In this document: piece after piece, positions 22,709 to 35,178 of the stretch
Layout: the number at the start of each line of letters is the position of its first letter
Position numbering within the stretch: position 1 is the first letter of the stretch
DNA from: Amylostereum areolatum
Taxonomy: Eukaryota > Basidiomycota > Agaricomycetes > Russulales > Stereaceae
NCBI GenBank assembly: GCA_012932865.1
Contig: SAXG01000108.1
Span: forward strand, 1-64,000
DNA: 64,000 nucleotides
Direction: 5' to 3'
Position numbers and translations under genes: made by a program
The notes under the pieces: generated by a model
Seen by the model: only the letters and a program-made list of their open reading frames with translations
Databases searched by the model: none
What the model was told of the DNA's origin: nothing

Positions 22709-24149
22709 TCAGTAACCGTCACATAATACATCCATCGCTCGCGCTCTTCCCATCAACCCCAGCGTATGGAGATACACCTTCTTCCGGAACTCCCTCTCCT
22801 TCTCTAGGTTTCCCGCCTTCTCGTACGCCTTCGCCGTGCACCGAAGGGCATGGATGTAATGTGGAAGTATCTCTAGCCCTTCCTCCTCGATCTGTCGGAG
22901 CTGATTCAGGCTCGCCTTGAGGCTCACGGACCCTGGGGCCGCTTTGGCGAAGGGTCCAGATGTAATCTCGACGGCGGCGGTCAGATGCAATCGGGTCGCT
23001 GCAGGATGCACAGGAGCAGCGAAAGCCGTACGGCGCAAGTACGTCCTGGCGCTTGGCGGACGGGGCATCCAGTACACAGTAGTGGACGAACATTTCCTCG
23101 TCCTTGCGGATTTTCCGCACCGCGCGCAACTCCATCCCGAACGAGGCCCTGTCCCAGTTCCATGTGACGTTGGGCGAACAGCTGAGAGGTTCGTCAGAAT
23201 GGTTGGTATCAAACGCGCAGCATTGATTCACAAACCTATGGTTGATGTGCGATAACTGCTCTGCAACAACACTATATATTTCATCTTCGTCCCCGCCTTC
23301 GGTCAGAGTCTTGGCCGATATCGCAAACCCGTTCGTGCGCATGATACCTAGAGCAGCGCCGCTTCCGTCCTGCGTGTGGCTGTTGGCGAGGGACATGTAC
23401 GCCTCGCGACGCGAAAGCGTCATACGGCTGACTGAGAGATTCAATAATTCGTTCGATGACTCTAGGACCTATTGGATGAAGGAACAGTAAGCTCGACAGC
23501 TATCACCGAAATGGACCAACATACGACCAGTCTTTCTTGCGCAGGGGTTAAATTGCTGGGCATGCCGCCGGGCCCACGCAGGTTGGGCGATCTCATGAGG
23601 AGCGGCCGCTCGCTCAAAATAAGATCGCCAGGCTCGATATCCTCTAGAGCGAACATCCCACGACCGCGGGAGGGCGTCTCGAGAATCGCATATATAATTC
23701 TGCTGGGTCGACGGAGAGGCCTATGAAGTCCGTAACCGTCGACGATCTGCAGTTTGAGGAGCTTTGGGATGGTACATTCCGTATACCCATCCGGAGAATC
23801 TTCAGGTGCCTCCCAACCTGGAACGACGGGTAGGGTCGTGGGTACCGTGACCTGTTCAAGTGGTGTCGTATCGTCTAGCTTGGGCGCGTCCAGCTCAGGA
23901 ATAGCGTTATCCGAGGGAAGGTCTGGAAGTGGGTGAATGTGGAGTCAGTCACTGGTTCAGAATGCAGTAATATCGCAGCACGCACCCGTCTCGGATTCGG
24001 GAATCGCAACGTTCGACGGACGGTTTCCCTCAGAAATCGCGTCTTTGGCTGGTCGAGGATTCAGTGACGGTCGATGGGTAGAACGTAGTCGAACACGTAC
24101 AAGCGACGCGCTTCCCGCCTTTCTTGGATTTGCGGTTTGATTTGACCAT
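22709..24149 (-). pseudogene. SET-domain protein SET-1, 2-nt deletion before the C-terminal domain
   Basis: This is a SMYD/SET5-like protein methyltransferase homologue. Exons are 24149-24101, 24048-23986, 23922-23528, 23468-23236 and 23181-22709. The start M-V-K-S-N-R-K-S-K-K-G-G-K matches that of SET-4. The SET N-part reads G-R-G-M-F-A-L-E-D-I-E-P-G-D-L-I. The catalytic/SAM motif I-N-H-S-C-S-P-N is restored exactly by splicing the 23235-23182 intron. A post-SET-like C-x-C-x-x-C follows. Compared with SET-4, two bases are missing near 22955-22985. The frame then runs into an unrelated tail, although the original C-terminal helical domain is still readable in the next frame. The summed exon length is 1 mod 3, in line with this. 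The SET fold itself could still be made. Confidence 0.8.
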
Positions 24150-24257
24150 GGAAATCGTAGGGAGAGTGAGGAAGGGTGAAGACGAAGGTGACGATGAGGC
24201 GGAGGTAGGAGTGAGAGCGTGCAGATGAGGGTAATGGGAAAGGCGAACATCGATGAA

Positions 24258-24277
24258 CAGAGGAATATATATGAGAG
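24258..24277 (-). promoter_or_regulatory. TATA region of SET-1
   Basis: ATATATATT lies about 115 bp upstream of the SET-1 ATG on the minus strand. It is conserved in position and surroundings in front of SET-4 (37243-37252). Confidence 0.5.
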
Positions 24278-24435
24278 AAGCAGAAAGGAGGCTCATGGAA
24301 GTCACGAATGATCGATAGAGGCTCAATGCACAAAGGACACGAGGTGGGTGAACAAAGGAACATCAACAAAAAACGTGGGAAGGCAGACGATGAAAGGCAG
24401 AAAACAAAGAAACGTGCTCGACCAGGAATCGAGTG

Positions 24436-25657
24436 TCAGAACAACGCCACTCCGAACGCCCGCGTTCGCCCTGTCCACCCAAGCGCAGCCTTGAACACTT
24501 TGACCCGGTATTCCTCCGCCTTGGCTGCGTTGCCTGCCTTATGATAAGCCTCCGACGCACACTTGAGATAGTCCACGTATTGCGAGCTCCCCTGTAAGCC
24601 CTCGTGTTCCAGAGCCTTGAGGAGGTCCAACGATGTTGTGATGCTCGCCACGCCCGGCTGAAGCGGATCCTGGAACTCAGAACGACATCGCACGCCATCG
24701 GATATGATAGGGTTGGAGCAAGCCGCGCAGGTGCAGTCGAACCCATATAGCGCCAACTTTTGTCGCCGAACTTCATGAGTGTCGAATATCGGACAGTAGG
24801 AAATCGTGATTTCTTCGCCGGCGCGGATACGGCGAGCCGCACGCAGCTCCATGCCAAAGGTATCCGGTTGAAAACTGTAAGTCGCATTGGGACAGCAGCT
24901 GTGCCGTTTCCGGTCAAATGGAATGAATACAAGAACGAGATAGATCCTTACCTGTGGTTCAAACGCGAGATATCCGTCCCCACCACAGTGTACCCTCCCA
25001 TCGCGTCCGGCCTGTCTTTTTCGCACAACTCGCTGGCGTCAAACCCATTCGTGGCAACGATACCCAAGACATTCACCGCCCGGTTGTCCTTCGTGCGTGT
25101 ATTGGCAAGCGCGTAAAACGCATTTCGCCTTTGGGCATCCATTCGATCGACCACGGCCTTCAAGCACATGTTCCACTCTTTCATGTCCTGCAGCCTCCTA
25201 GGTTAGATGGTTCCACCTTTTCCCCATGAAATACTCACCCCTTGGTTCTGGCGTACTAGGCTTCTGTCTTTTGATAGCGCGATTGGTGCCTGGGGTACCA
25301 CAAGAAGCGGCCGCTCGCTCATGATGAGCTCGCCCGTCTGCACGTCGTCCAGAGCAAAGACAGCCTGCACGGCCGTACGAGTCTCACGAAGAGCATACAT
25401 GGTTTTTGACGGTTTCACCAAGCGTTGAGGAAAGTCGGGGTGGTCGAAGATCTGGCGCTGTGCATGCACAGATAAGAGGCATTCAGTCCAACCGTCACAG
25501 TCGTCCGTCGGTTGTAAATCGATAGACCGCGAAGGCAACGTTGCAGCTATGAGAACATCGTCCATGTGGGGGTGGTTGCCTGGAAGCTGTAAGCGCTCAA
25601 CATTAGCCGGGAACCAAAGCACGTCTTACTAGCACCGTCTTCTGACTGACTGGTCAT
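24436..25657 (-). CDS. SET-domain protein SET-2 (SMYD/SET5-like)
   Basis: This intact 355-residue protein is encoded by exons 25657-25630, 25579-25239, 25187-24952 and 24898-24436. It has F-A-L-D-D-V-Q-T-G-E-L-I-M-S-E-R at the start of the SET domain and L-N-H-S-C-C-P-N (spliced) as the cofactor/substrate motif. Then come F-G-M-E-L-R-A-A-R-R-I and G-E-E-I-T-I-S-Y, the cysteine cluster C-T-C-A-A-C, and a helical C-terminal domain (Y-V-D-Y-L-K-C-A-S-E-A-Y). Proteins of this type methylate lysines in histones or other proteins; the substrate cannot be told from sequence. SET-1 lies 286 bp downstream in tandem. Confidence 0.85.
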
Positions 25658-26900
25658 TGCCAAATTCGACGTGTGTATATGCGGTCGTCGCCTAGTGCTA
25701 AAGTGGAGTTTACTGGAAGAAACCAAGTATAGGTATAGAGAACAGGAACTGAACGCTTTTCTGTGTACTCACCGTTATGCTCCTTGCACTGCCAAGGTCG
25801 CTCCCAAGGTCGCTCATAAGTCAAACGTCCATAGACAGCTATACTTGGGTCTTGGATACGCTTCCTTGGGATCGATGGCCCCACGACGGTGCTTCTGCGT
25901 AGCCAGCCAAATTGTTCATTCAGGAGGGTGTTCAAGGGAGACATATAGGGTGGTTGGGATGTGTGAAACGGTAATAAATGGGAGGCTTTCAGTCGGGTTC
26001 GGGGACTTGGGGATCGGGGCTGGCGCGGTCACGGGTCGTTATAAAATGCCACGTGAGACGGTCGCGTCAGGTCGCGTCGGGCGTTTGCGTTGTCAACTCG
26101 GTCCACCGCGTGCGCAATACTTCATGAACGACATCTAAGGAGTGCGATATTTCGTACAATGCCTTGAAACATGTACAGTTTTTAGACAGCAACAAGGAGA
26201 CGAGCTGACAGGAATTTGGCTCAGCTGACATAAGCTCCCAGTGCTTAGACTTGTGATTCCGAGTCAGATAACTTACGATGATTGTCTACCTTCGCTCTTC
26301 ACTCTAGGTGAGCTTCACTCACGACCTCCACATTAGCCTCTAAGCTTCATGTCCCTACGCAATTTTTGCAGGCTCTTTTTCTTCTCTCAGGACATGCCAG
26401 TCTCTCGGAACCTTTGGGACCTGGGTCATTTAAGTTACGATCTTCAAGTTTTACAAAACGAGCATGCCACTCCTGCGCAACGCGCTGGCAGTTGGAGCTG
26501 TCTAATCTTGGAGCTATGTGCGCATCCGCCCCGGTACGCATTGGAGCAAGTTCAGTCACAGTACAGGTCCGCTGGAGACTTGGCGGCTTCACTGCCCATG
26601 ACTACACGAACGACGTACCATGCCTAGGTCATTCAAGAAACTAGCCTTCCATCTGGGGTTCAAATGCTTACCACCTCTGGGCGCGACGATGGACCTGGGA
26701 GCTCACTGGGCGGTGAAACACCACCAGATGACTTGCGATCCTGTCTAACGCCACAGACTTGGGATGACCCTCCCGACGTCATCCCGTCGTCATCTATTGA
26801 CTTTCCATAGATATAAACCTCATTTTTACTGTCACCTCACCCTCACTAGCACGAACTTACTCACCAACTCACCCCCATTCAACCCACCTCTTTCTTCAAT
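25658..26900. other. Intergenic, promoters of SET-2 and the downstream Gly/Ser-rich gene
   Basis: No gene could be supported. A TATA-like ATATAAA at 26811-26817 lies about 85 bp before the ATG at 26901. Confidence 0.5.
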
Positions 26901-27687
26901 ATGTCTTACGAAACCGACAACTTTGGCAGTGGCCGCAACACCGAGCAAGGCGCCGGCCTCGGCAACGATATGAACAACCAGTTCGGCACTGCTGATCAAC
27001 AAGGCGGAGGTACCTACGCTAGCCAGCGACGCGACAACGAGTTCGATACCACCTCGGGTTTCAAGACGGGTGCGTCTTTCATCTTATCATCTTCCAATAC
27101 AGCCTTTCCCTCATACTCGGACGTGTTCTCTCATGCATAGGCAACGATGCGAACACTATGTCTGGTCTCGGTTCCCAAGGACGCTACGCCGACACGCAAG
27201 GGTACGATGCTGATAGTATCCCCGGCGCCGGCACCATGGGCGGCGACAGGCAGACGGATCGTATGGCGGGCTCGGGTGCGGGCACCGGCTACGGCACCGG
27301 CGGGACGGACTTGTTAGGCTCCGACACGGGGCGCGGCGAGGAGGACTATGGCAGCGGGCGACAGGATGCGTCGGGCGGTGTGGCGGGCTCCGGGAACGAG
27401 TATGGCTCGCAATCGCTGGGACAAGGCGCGACGACTGGCGGCACGCAGCACAAGCCCACGATGATGGAGAAAGCCAAAGGTGGGTTTGTGTCGCACATGC
27501 AGTTACAACGGATGTATCTGACGGACTATGGTAGGCACCGCTGAGAAAGTCATGGGCAAGGCGTCTGGCAATCCTGACATGGCTGCGCGTGGCGGAGAGC
27601 GCAAGGTATGTGCTGGAACATGATCGTGCGGCCTAGAATAACTTGCTGACTTTTTGTTTGCTCCGTTCACAGCGTGGCGAATTGTAG
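26901..27687 (+). CDS. Small Gly/Ser/Asp-rich hydrophilic protein
   Basis: Four exons (26901-27069, 27141-27479, 27535-27605, 27673-27687) give 197 residues. Most of it is low-complexity Gly/Ser/Asp/Gln sequence. The C-terminus is more conserved in character: M-M-E-K-A-K-G, then A-E-K-V-M-G-K-A-S-G-N-P, ending E-R-K-R-G-E-L. This resembles the small hydrophilic stress-type proteins of fungi that end in a short amphipathic helix (CsbD-like in pattern), but I cannot assign a family firmly. The summed exon length is in frame, and the last exon is only 15 nt. Confidence 0.75.
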
Positions 27688-28069
27688 GATGTCTCGGAGT
27701 CATGACTGAAATATTGTACCGCATGTATGAGTAATCTTGATTCATGAGTTGTACCAATAGCACGTATGCTTGCCCTCTTTTCGTGTGTGGTCGTCTCCAC
27801 CAATGCCGATCCGAGTTGGCATGTTTCTATCAGAACGCCGCTCAGCGTCTGTTTGCTGAGGATGAGGAAAGAGTAACTCAGTGGGGCAAGGTTCGAAGCT
27901 GCTCGGAGAACCTTCTCGTAACATTGTTCGCTTATTTTTCATTATCCTTCGAAGTCGAGGGCCGAGGTCCGAGACAGGCATGAAATTCTCACGGATCTTC
28001 GCCGGCTCCTCGGCTACGCGTTATATCCGAATGTCTGGACGCTCGATCTTTCTCAACACGACCACGACG

Positions 28070-28840
28070 ATGCAAGTCCATCCTTCAGTAAGCATCCTCT
28101 CTCATTCTCGGGCATCCCGCGTCTGCCTGTAAGAACCGATCATGCTAAACTGGGGCCGCCCCAACACAGCACGCCGAGCTATCTGCGTACCTGCCGAAGT
28201 ACCCGCGCGCAGCGGGCGCGGCGTACCAAACGTTCAATGACCTTCTGCTGGGTGAGCGACTCCGGGCCCGAGGGGCGCTGCCTGCCTGAACGTCTATCTA
28301 TCGCTGACGGACCTTGTTTTTTCCTGTGTGGGGGACGTCTTTTCCGATGTGGGGTTGGGGCGGTGCAGCACAGCAGTGGAGCGGATTGGAGGTGGTGGAT
28401 CTACCTGCGTGCGGGAGGGTGGGCTTTCGAGGTCAGAGGACGGACGCTGTGAGTGGTTCCCCATCGCCCTGCTTTCGCGCCTTCTTTTTGATTCTCCACT
28501 TGTTCTCCACCTGGACTGTGCGCGTTACGTCCTCTTTCGCGGAAGTGGCGTTTCGCCCCACTGATCAGCCGTTGCCTCCTTCTCGGGTTTTGCAGGAAGG
28601 CCTATCGTGCGTCGTACCATGTTCACTCGCAGAGATGCTGTCCATGGCCTGGTATGTGTATTGTTCGCCTCCGGAGAGGCTGGCGCCGGCCCCGAAAGCT
28701 GATCGGCGCATGTGGGCAGGTTGACAGACGCGTTCGAAGGGTTGGGGCATCCCACGGAAGTGTACCTTGCCATCGCTGCCGACGACTCGTCGGTGGTTTA
28801 CTACAAGCTGACGGCGGGGATCGCGAAACCCCCAATTTGA
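28070..28840 (+). CDS. sen15: tRNA-splicing endonuclease subunit Sen15
   Basis: Sen15 is a structural subunit of the Sen2-Sen34-Sen15-Sen54 complex that excises tRNA introns. Exons are 28070-28087, 28170-28251, 28369-28448, 28596-28651 and 28720-28840, giving 118 residues. Family marks are K-Y-P-R-A-A-G-A-A-Y-Q-T-F-N-D-L-L, Q-Q-W-S-G-L-E-V-V-D-L, V-V-P-C-S-L-A-E-M-L-S-M-A-W, and the C-terminus A-D-D-S-S-V-V-Y-Y-K-L ending K-P-P-I. An in-frame ATG 39 bp upstream (28031) is an alternative start. The third intron is long for this window (147 nt). Confidence 0.9.
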
Positions 28841-29712
28841 GTCTCGCGTGGGGCCTCGGCAAGCCGCGAATCCTGCGCGCGTTGCTAATAGACGGAGGAC
28901 GAGGGCACTCCAAGCGCACTCCACTTGTCTTACGAGTCCACGAGCTCAAAATCGGCGGGGTCGGGTTGTCGAGTTGACGGTGGATCTTAATGTCTACAAG
29001 GCACGGTTTTGACGGGACCCTGGGCTAAGTAAGCGCTGAGCGCGAGCATTGGCGATGCAGGGAACGATCGCGGGAGGGTGTTAAGGCGTATGCTGGATCG
29101 AGGAATCGATATGTGTATGGTCTTAGTCTAGGAAGTTCTCGAGCGAATCGGAAGGACAGATCGGCGAGTGCGCGATGCGCCGGGAAAGTGATGGAGGAGA
29201 AGGTGATTGAATATTTTGGCGATAAAGGGGAGAGAAAGCGTGCAATAAATGGAGAGAAAATCGTGGGTAAATATAAAATGAACCCGAAAGGGGGTAAAAG
29301 TGACGTCATAGGCGTGGGTGGGGGGACGGACGAGGATGGAGAGAGCTGGCGTATTCCAAGTGATACTACTTCGTCCAAGAAGGATATCCAGTCCAGGGCC
29401 AGTGGAGGGTCTCACTTGGGGGCCCACTATGTATAAGATTTCACCGCCACTCCTCCTCCTCCCCCTTCTTATACCCTCCCCACCTCTACCCCTCAAACTT
29501 CTGCAATATTTCTTTCCCCCCGCCCAAACGCTAACCACCCATTCTCCTCACTCTCCGTCACACTGCAAAGTGCACACCACAGAAGCGGTGTCACACCCCT
29601 GCTCAGTCTCCAACAGCTTGCGTGCGTTTCCGCTCCTTTTGCGTGTGCACACTTCGTCAAACGCACAGGTTCTCGACTGAATTCCCCAACACAGATTTAG
29701 CTTTAACTCGTT
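28841..29712. other. Intergenic, with CT-rich promoter of the YTH gene
   Basis: No gene could be supported. From 29433 to 29560 the plus strand is strongly pyrimidine-rich, as in the core promoters of highly expressed basidiomycete genes. Confidence 0.5.
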
Positions 29713-32700
29713 ATGACCACAATCGCCGAACCCCCGCGCATCTCCCACCCGGCCTTATTTTCCTCGACCGCCGCAGTGAAAGCGTTCGCGAACGGCACCG
29801 GAGGTGAGTGAACTCAGTGAACTTCTCAGTGTGGCAGGATCCGGCGGAGTTTGAAACACGCGCGCCGTTAAACGACTTGAATTTTCGTGCGCAATTCCCC
29901 TCATCGTTGACCGACCAGCCCTGTCGTCGGCGCCATTTCGCTCGGCGTGCGCGTCGTCGCCTCTTAACTCCCTCCTATCCTTCTTTTCCGGAGGCCATGC
30001 CCATTTTTTTCTGATTTCTACTCACAGATCCTTACCTTGACCTTCCGACTCCGGACGGCCCTCCTGGTATGCTCCGTCCTCGTCCCACTTCCTCCACCAC
30101 GACGCTGACCTGCACGCTTTCTAGTTCCGTTACATGACCTTCACCCGCCGTTCCCCATATCCGCCCTATCCCTTCTAGAACGTTCACCCCCCCACCCGTC
30201 GGTCGACGCTCCTGCAGTGTATATGGCCAGCGATGATACTGGCGACCCGCTGCAGAAGGACATGGCTGGAAAAACTCCCCCTTCCACCTTGTCCGATTCC
30301 GCCAAGCACACGGGCGCGTCCCGCCAGCGCCCGCCGTCCCAACCTGGCCCATCTCCACAACCTCGCCGACAGCCACCCATGCGACCGCCCTTCCACAACC
30401 CGCCTTCTTCATCATCCACAAGCCGCGAGAACGCCTCCAACTCTCCCGGTCCCCCGGGCCCTCCCCCCACATACCCTGCCCCGTCCCCGTACCCACCGTC
30501 TTCCTTTGGACAGCACCGAAACAGCTTCGTCGGACCCCAATACGCGATGTCTACCCACCAGCCTTCAATGAGCGCCATGCACTCATCTACGCAATATGTG
30601 TACTCCCATCATCCTGGCATGCACGATCCATCTATTGCGCACATGGCTTACTCCTCTCCTTCGCACATGCCCATGATTCACGCCCCCATGTTTCCCTCGT
30701 ATACGCCGCCAGATCAAGGCTTAAATATGCAGCACCCCTTCTCCACTGCGCCTCCTCCCCAGCATTCCCTCTACGCCCAGCCTCCTGTTGACCCCTCACC
30801 TCCGCCCATTTCCCCTCCCCAAGGATCGGGTGGCTCTCATTCCGGACCTCACGTATCGACGTCGTTTGGGTCTTCCCAAAATGCCTACGGCGGCTACAGC
30901 GCCCCACATCAGTATGCCTTCCGCGCTCCACACTCGTACGCACCCACCCCAACGATGTACTCGCCTACCTACCCATCGCCCTTCCCCCAATCGTATGGCG
31001 CTTCAAATGAGCGGGAAAGTCAACAAGGCACGTGGTGGTATCTGCCCCCGAGTCACTCCAGCGCGTCGAGCCCTTACGACAACAACCGACCCTCCTTCCA
31101 ACCATCTTACAGCATGGGATACTCCCCCTCCGTGGCTAGAAGAGATGGAGGGTACGCTCAAGGTCAACCCATTTCTCCCACGGCCCCATCCCCAGCGTCT
31201 CCGAGAAGACAGCCTGTCCAGACCAGTTGGGTTGGAGAATCCCAGACGAGCATGCGCGAGGATCCGCTGTCGCCTGCCCCTGCAGTAATAGCGTCTCCCA
31301 AGCGACCCAAATTGAGCCGCGCGGTGTCGAGCCTCAGCGAACCCGAACGCGTCTCCGGCCGGCAATCGTACCACCCCAACCCTCCTGCGCAGAGATCTGA
31401 ATGGGTGATGTGGGCCGGGAACGTACCCTCCGACGCGACCCACGACGAACTCTGGAGATTTTTCAACCAGCCCCTCCTTCCGTCGCCGTCCCCCTCCGAA
31501 CCCGACGTATCGTCGTCTGCGCAGACAGGAAACGCGGCGGGCGCACATGGCGGCGTGTCTTCCATCTTCCTGATATCCCGTTCCAATTGTGCCTTTGTCA
31601 ACTTTGAGACGGAGAAGCACCTTCAGACTGCGACCGCGCGCTTCAATGGGCAGCCGATCCGCCCTAACGACCCGCGTTGTCCCCGCCTCGTCTGTCGCGT
31701 CCGGAGACGGACCGACGATCTCAAGGCTGGTGTTGGTGGGCAGCGCGGCCTTGGTATGCATACGAAATGGGTGAAGGAGCAGAAGACGAGGATGTCAGCC
31801 GCACGAACACGAGGGGGAACGGGAAGCCCCGCATCTCCCGACACGAGTTCGCCGGAGGATGAGCTGGCAGGGCGGTACAGCGGATTGTCGATGTCAGATG
31901 ACGAAGGCGGACGAAGGCGTAAGGTGGGGTCGCACACGGACAGCTCGGGCTCATTCGCGAGCACCAACTCGAGTTTCCTGGCCAAACATTTCCCACAGCG
32001 GTACTTCATCCTCAAATCGTTGACGCAGGTGCGGCGCCCTGTGACCTAACTGGTTCGATCCATTTTACTGATGGCGTTTTATAGCACGATCTAGACCTCA
32101 GCGTTCAAAGGGGTGTCTGGGCCACGCAGCGACATAACGAAGGCATTCTGGACCAAGCATTCCGCACCAGTCAGGATGTGTATCTTATCTTTGGCGTCAA
32201 CAAGAGCGGCGAGTTCTACGGCTACGCGAGGTACGATGACGTTTGTTCTCTGCTACGCTTACGTTCTGATCGCTGAATTGTTTTGCTCTGTTTTCCCCAT
32301 AGAATGACCGGTGGAATATCTCAAAGCCAAGATCGAATTCCTTGGGAGTCTACCTCGTCATCGCAGGGGTCATCTCAACGCAAGGCGGAAGGCGGCTTCA
32401 TCCTTTCGCCGAGGGAACATCGCTTCGCGGACTCGTCGCCTCAGCCCGTCTCCGCACCCGAAGATGACATTTCTTTTCCGCCCTCTGCACCCTCTTCGGG
32501 GGCCTTGCTCTCCATCCCGCCTCACAAGACGGGCTCATCGCGGCCACACTACCCCTCTGGTCAAGCAGCCACTGCACCCGCCGAAATGGGCGATCCGCAT
32601 CTCCCACTTAGCCATCGGACGCCTATCCCTGGCTTCAGCCTCAACGTTGCCCCCGTCGTGGCGGTTCCAGCTGCTCACCATACGTTCGAACTTGACACCA

Positions 32701-33143
32701 TGGCGCCTTATAAGGCCATCCGCCATCCTGACGAGGGTACTTCCGAGCCAATTCCACCAGCCGACGTTCGCAAGGAGCAACTTCTGCCCGTCCAAGAGGA
32801 GCTGGCTGCGAGCAACCCTGTCACTCCTGCCGCCGCTGACGCAGACGCGGAGCCTGAGGAGGTATGGGGTCAACCGTTCCGCATTGAGTGGATCAAGACC
32901 GACCGCCTCCCGTTTTATCGGACACGTCATCTTCGTAATCCTTGGAACCACGGACGCGAGGTGAAGGTGTCGCGAGACGGGACCGAGCTTGAGCCCACCT
33001 TGGGCAAGGAGCTTCTCGAGGAATGGGATCGGCCGGCGGTGTCCCCGCCTACGTCGCCTGCGCCTGCTCAACGTCCGCTTTCACAGAGGCGCGCAAGGCC
33101 CTTGTCCGCCGCTGCACCGGCCTCTACGACACGCACATCATGA
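29713..33143 (+). CDS. RRM and YTH domain RNA-binding protein (m6A reader type)
   Basis: Exons are 29713-29803, 30028-30066, 30125-32028, 32085-32230 and 32303-33143, giving 1006 residues. The N-terminal third is Pro/Ser/Tyr/His-rich and disordered. An RRM-like domain follows (W-V-M-W-A-G-N-V-P near the start, C-A-F-V-N-F-E-T in the R-N-P1 position). The YTH domain then begins R-Y-F-I-L-K-S-L-T-Q and has G-V-W-A-T-Q (first cage Trp), V-Y-L-I-F-G-V-N-K-S-G-E-F-Y-G-Y-A-R-M. It resumes after an insertion of about 185 residues with F-R-I-E-W, L-R-N-P-W-N and V-K-V-S-R-D-G-T-E-L. YTH proteins bind N6-methyladenosine or DSR-type RNA motifs and act in mRNA decay or splicing. Splice phases all fit. 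Confidence 0.9.
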
Positions 33144-35178
33144 TCTTCTGGCCCGCGTGCAGTCGCGCGTCGGGCCTCTAATTGGGTATCACCATGGGAC
33201 TCTCTAGGACGAATGTCTGCTCCATCTATCCATTCACGACCCCCCGTGTCCCTCTCAAAACCTCATATGGAGGACATACGCACGTACACGCACGCATATA
33301 ATCATCACCATACACACGCGATTCATCATCATCATCTACTACTTACTTGCATACTGCTTGCTTCTGATCGAACCTATCCGTCACTCTGCTGAACATCGGA
33401 CAGTACCACCAGCAGGGCGCCTTGTCATTCACGATACAAGCCCGCGTCACTCGTTTGGATCTTTTTTTGCTTTCCTTTGCATTTCTATCTTTCTTCCAGT
33501 GATCAACAACCGTTATCATCTGGTTCGTTCCCTTGGGCTTTTCGTGTCGGGTTTCCCTTTTCCTTTGCTTTCTTTACCTACGTTCCGCCGTCTCACGCCT
33601 ATCGCATTTCTTACACTTGTCCTGCTCGCTCGTCGCGCTCTCATCTAGCATTTTGCCCTCATCTCCTTCATGTATCCTCTTTCACCTCCCTTCCTCGCAC
33701 GCCCGTCGCCCGTCCGTTCCCGTTCCAGCCTACCGGCACGCTTCCTGTAGCAATAGGTGAACACACACAATCACACCCAGCCCATCCGATCCATCGCTCT
33801 CGGTTTTCCATCACTCTTACTGTCTCAAACATACACTGTATCCCTCGTATTACTTACTGGCATTATACACGTCTCCGCATAGTAGTGCGCTGGTTTCTGC
33901 GTTTTTTAATGTAGCGGGGTGGAGCGCGCTGGGCTTTTGGCAGCGGGAAGCCATCTTTTTGCGTGTTGACCTAGGGCTGCTGGGGGATGCAAGAGGTGTT
34001 ATTCGGATTGGGGGTCTTTTGGGCCAAGTCGCTCGTTGTGCGGTCGCATAGCGAATAAGTTGGTCGACTGAAGCAAGACGGGAAATTGAAAGACGGCAGC
34101 GTCACGTGGAATGATATCAAGTCCCGGTCGAGATCGCCCATTTCTTTTCCTACCATACGCCCCACCATCACCCCCACATTTCGATTCTCGTCTCAAACTC
34201 TCGCCACCAGACCACCTCTCATGACAGAACTTCTGACCTGCAATACAGTAGTGGGGCCGTCGATCGGGGCCGGATTGGGGACGAACGAACCTACTGATCA
34301 AATTATCTCGTCCGAACTAGGTCCCGACAGAGCGCCCTTGGGCGGTATGTGTAGGCGTCCGTCAATATTTGGCATAAGACCTGCCTTTTTTGTGTTGCTA
34401 TCAACGAACGCGACCTCCGAGGATGCAACGCATATATATGCGCTTCCACCTCGATACGAGTCCAAGCAAGGCCCGGGCTGAAAGCGTCAAACAAGTGTGG
34501 GAAGCGGTTGGAAGACGGCGCCGGTGTGTTTTGACACAGTAACATGACTGAATACATGCTCACGCTCTCTTTTTAGGCCTTCAGGGAACCGCAAATTTTC
34601 AGGTGGCGATCGAACGGTCGGAATGCAGCCTCACATGCACACTCGGTCGTTCACCGATACATCAAACCGACCATCGTGCCCGCTGGATGGAGCGTCTCCT
34701 GTCCGAACATGACCAAATTCAGCTCCAGAGCCATGTCATCTTTGGCTGGCGCCCGGCGAGCCCTTCGGATCCCTCTACAAGTAATCTCGGTTAGACGGAC
34801 ACGGCGGGACAGACCGCATTTGTCTGGGAGAATGCGCCGATGGGCATTGGGACAAGCTGATCATAATTCACAGGCGGGGGACCACTCCGCGTGTTGGGGG
34901 TCCCGACGTCGAGCCCGTAGCCCTATCTTACTTATGCATTGTCCATCGCAGGCATTAGCTTGGTTGCGCAATGCGCATGTTCTATAAGAAACCTCTTTTA
35001 TACATGTTTCTGCGGACTTTGTAAGTACTTCTTTCGTGGGCGCAAAGTTCCTAGTCCCCGGGACCTTCGAAGCGGGACAAGACCCGCACGTGGTTTTATC
35101 GTTTTCGGTTGCCGTTCAATCTCTTGGTCCTTACCTCACGTCGGTCGTCTGTTCGCTACCCGTTCCATCGTGTTTTCC
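33144..35178. other. Long intergenic stretch between the YTH gene and SET-3
   Basis: About 2 kb in which I could support no gene. The first 750 bp are AT- and CT-rich and look like a 3' UTR plus spacer. Short open frames at 34000-34500 on both strands carry no recognisable features. Confidence 0.5.

Noticed and set aside
22709..23212. Treating the end of SET-1 as a separate gene in another frame
   Set aside because: It is the original C-terminal domain of SET-1, as alignment with SET-3 shows; the frame change is a two-base deletion.
30032..30578. Minus-strand Gly/Arg-rich open frames opposite the YTH gene
   Set aside because: They are the antisense of a Pro/Ser-rich coding exon and have no independent support.
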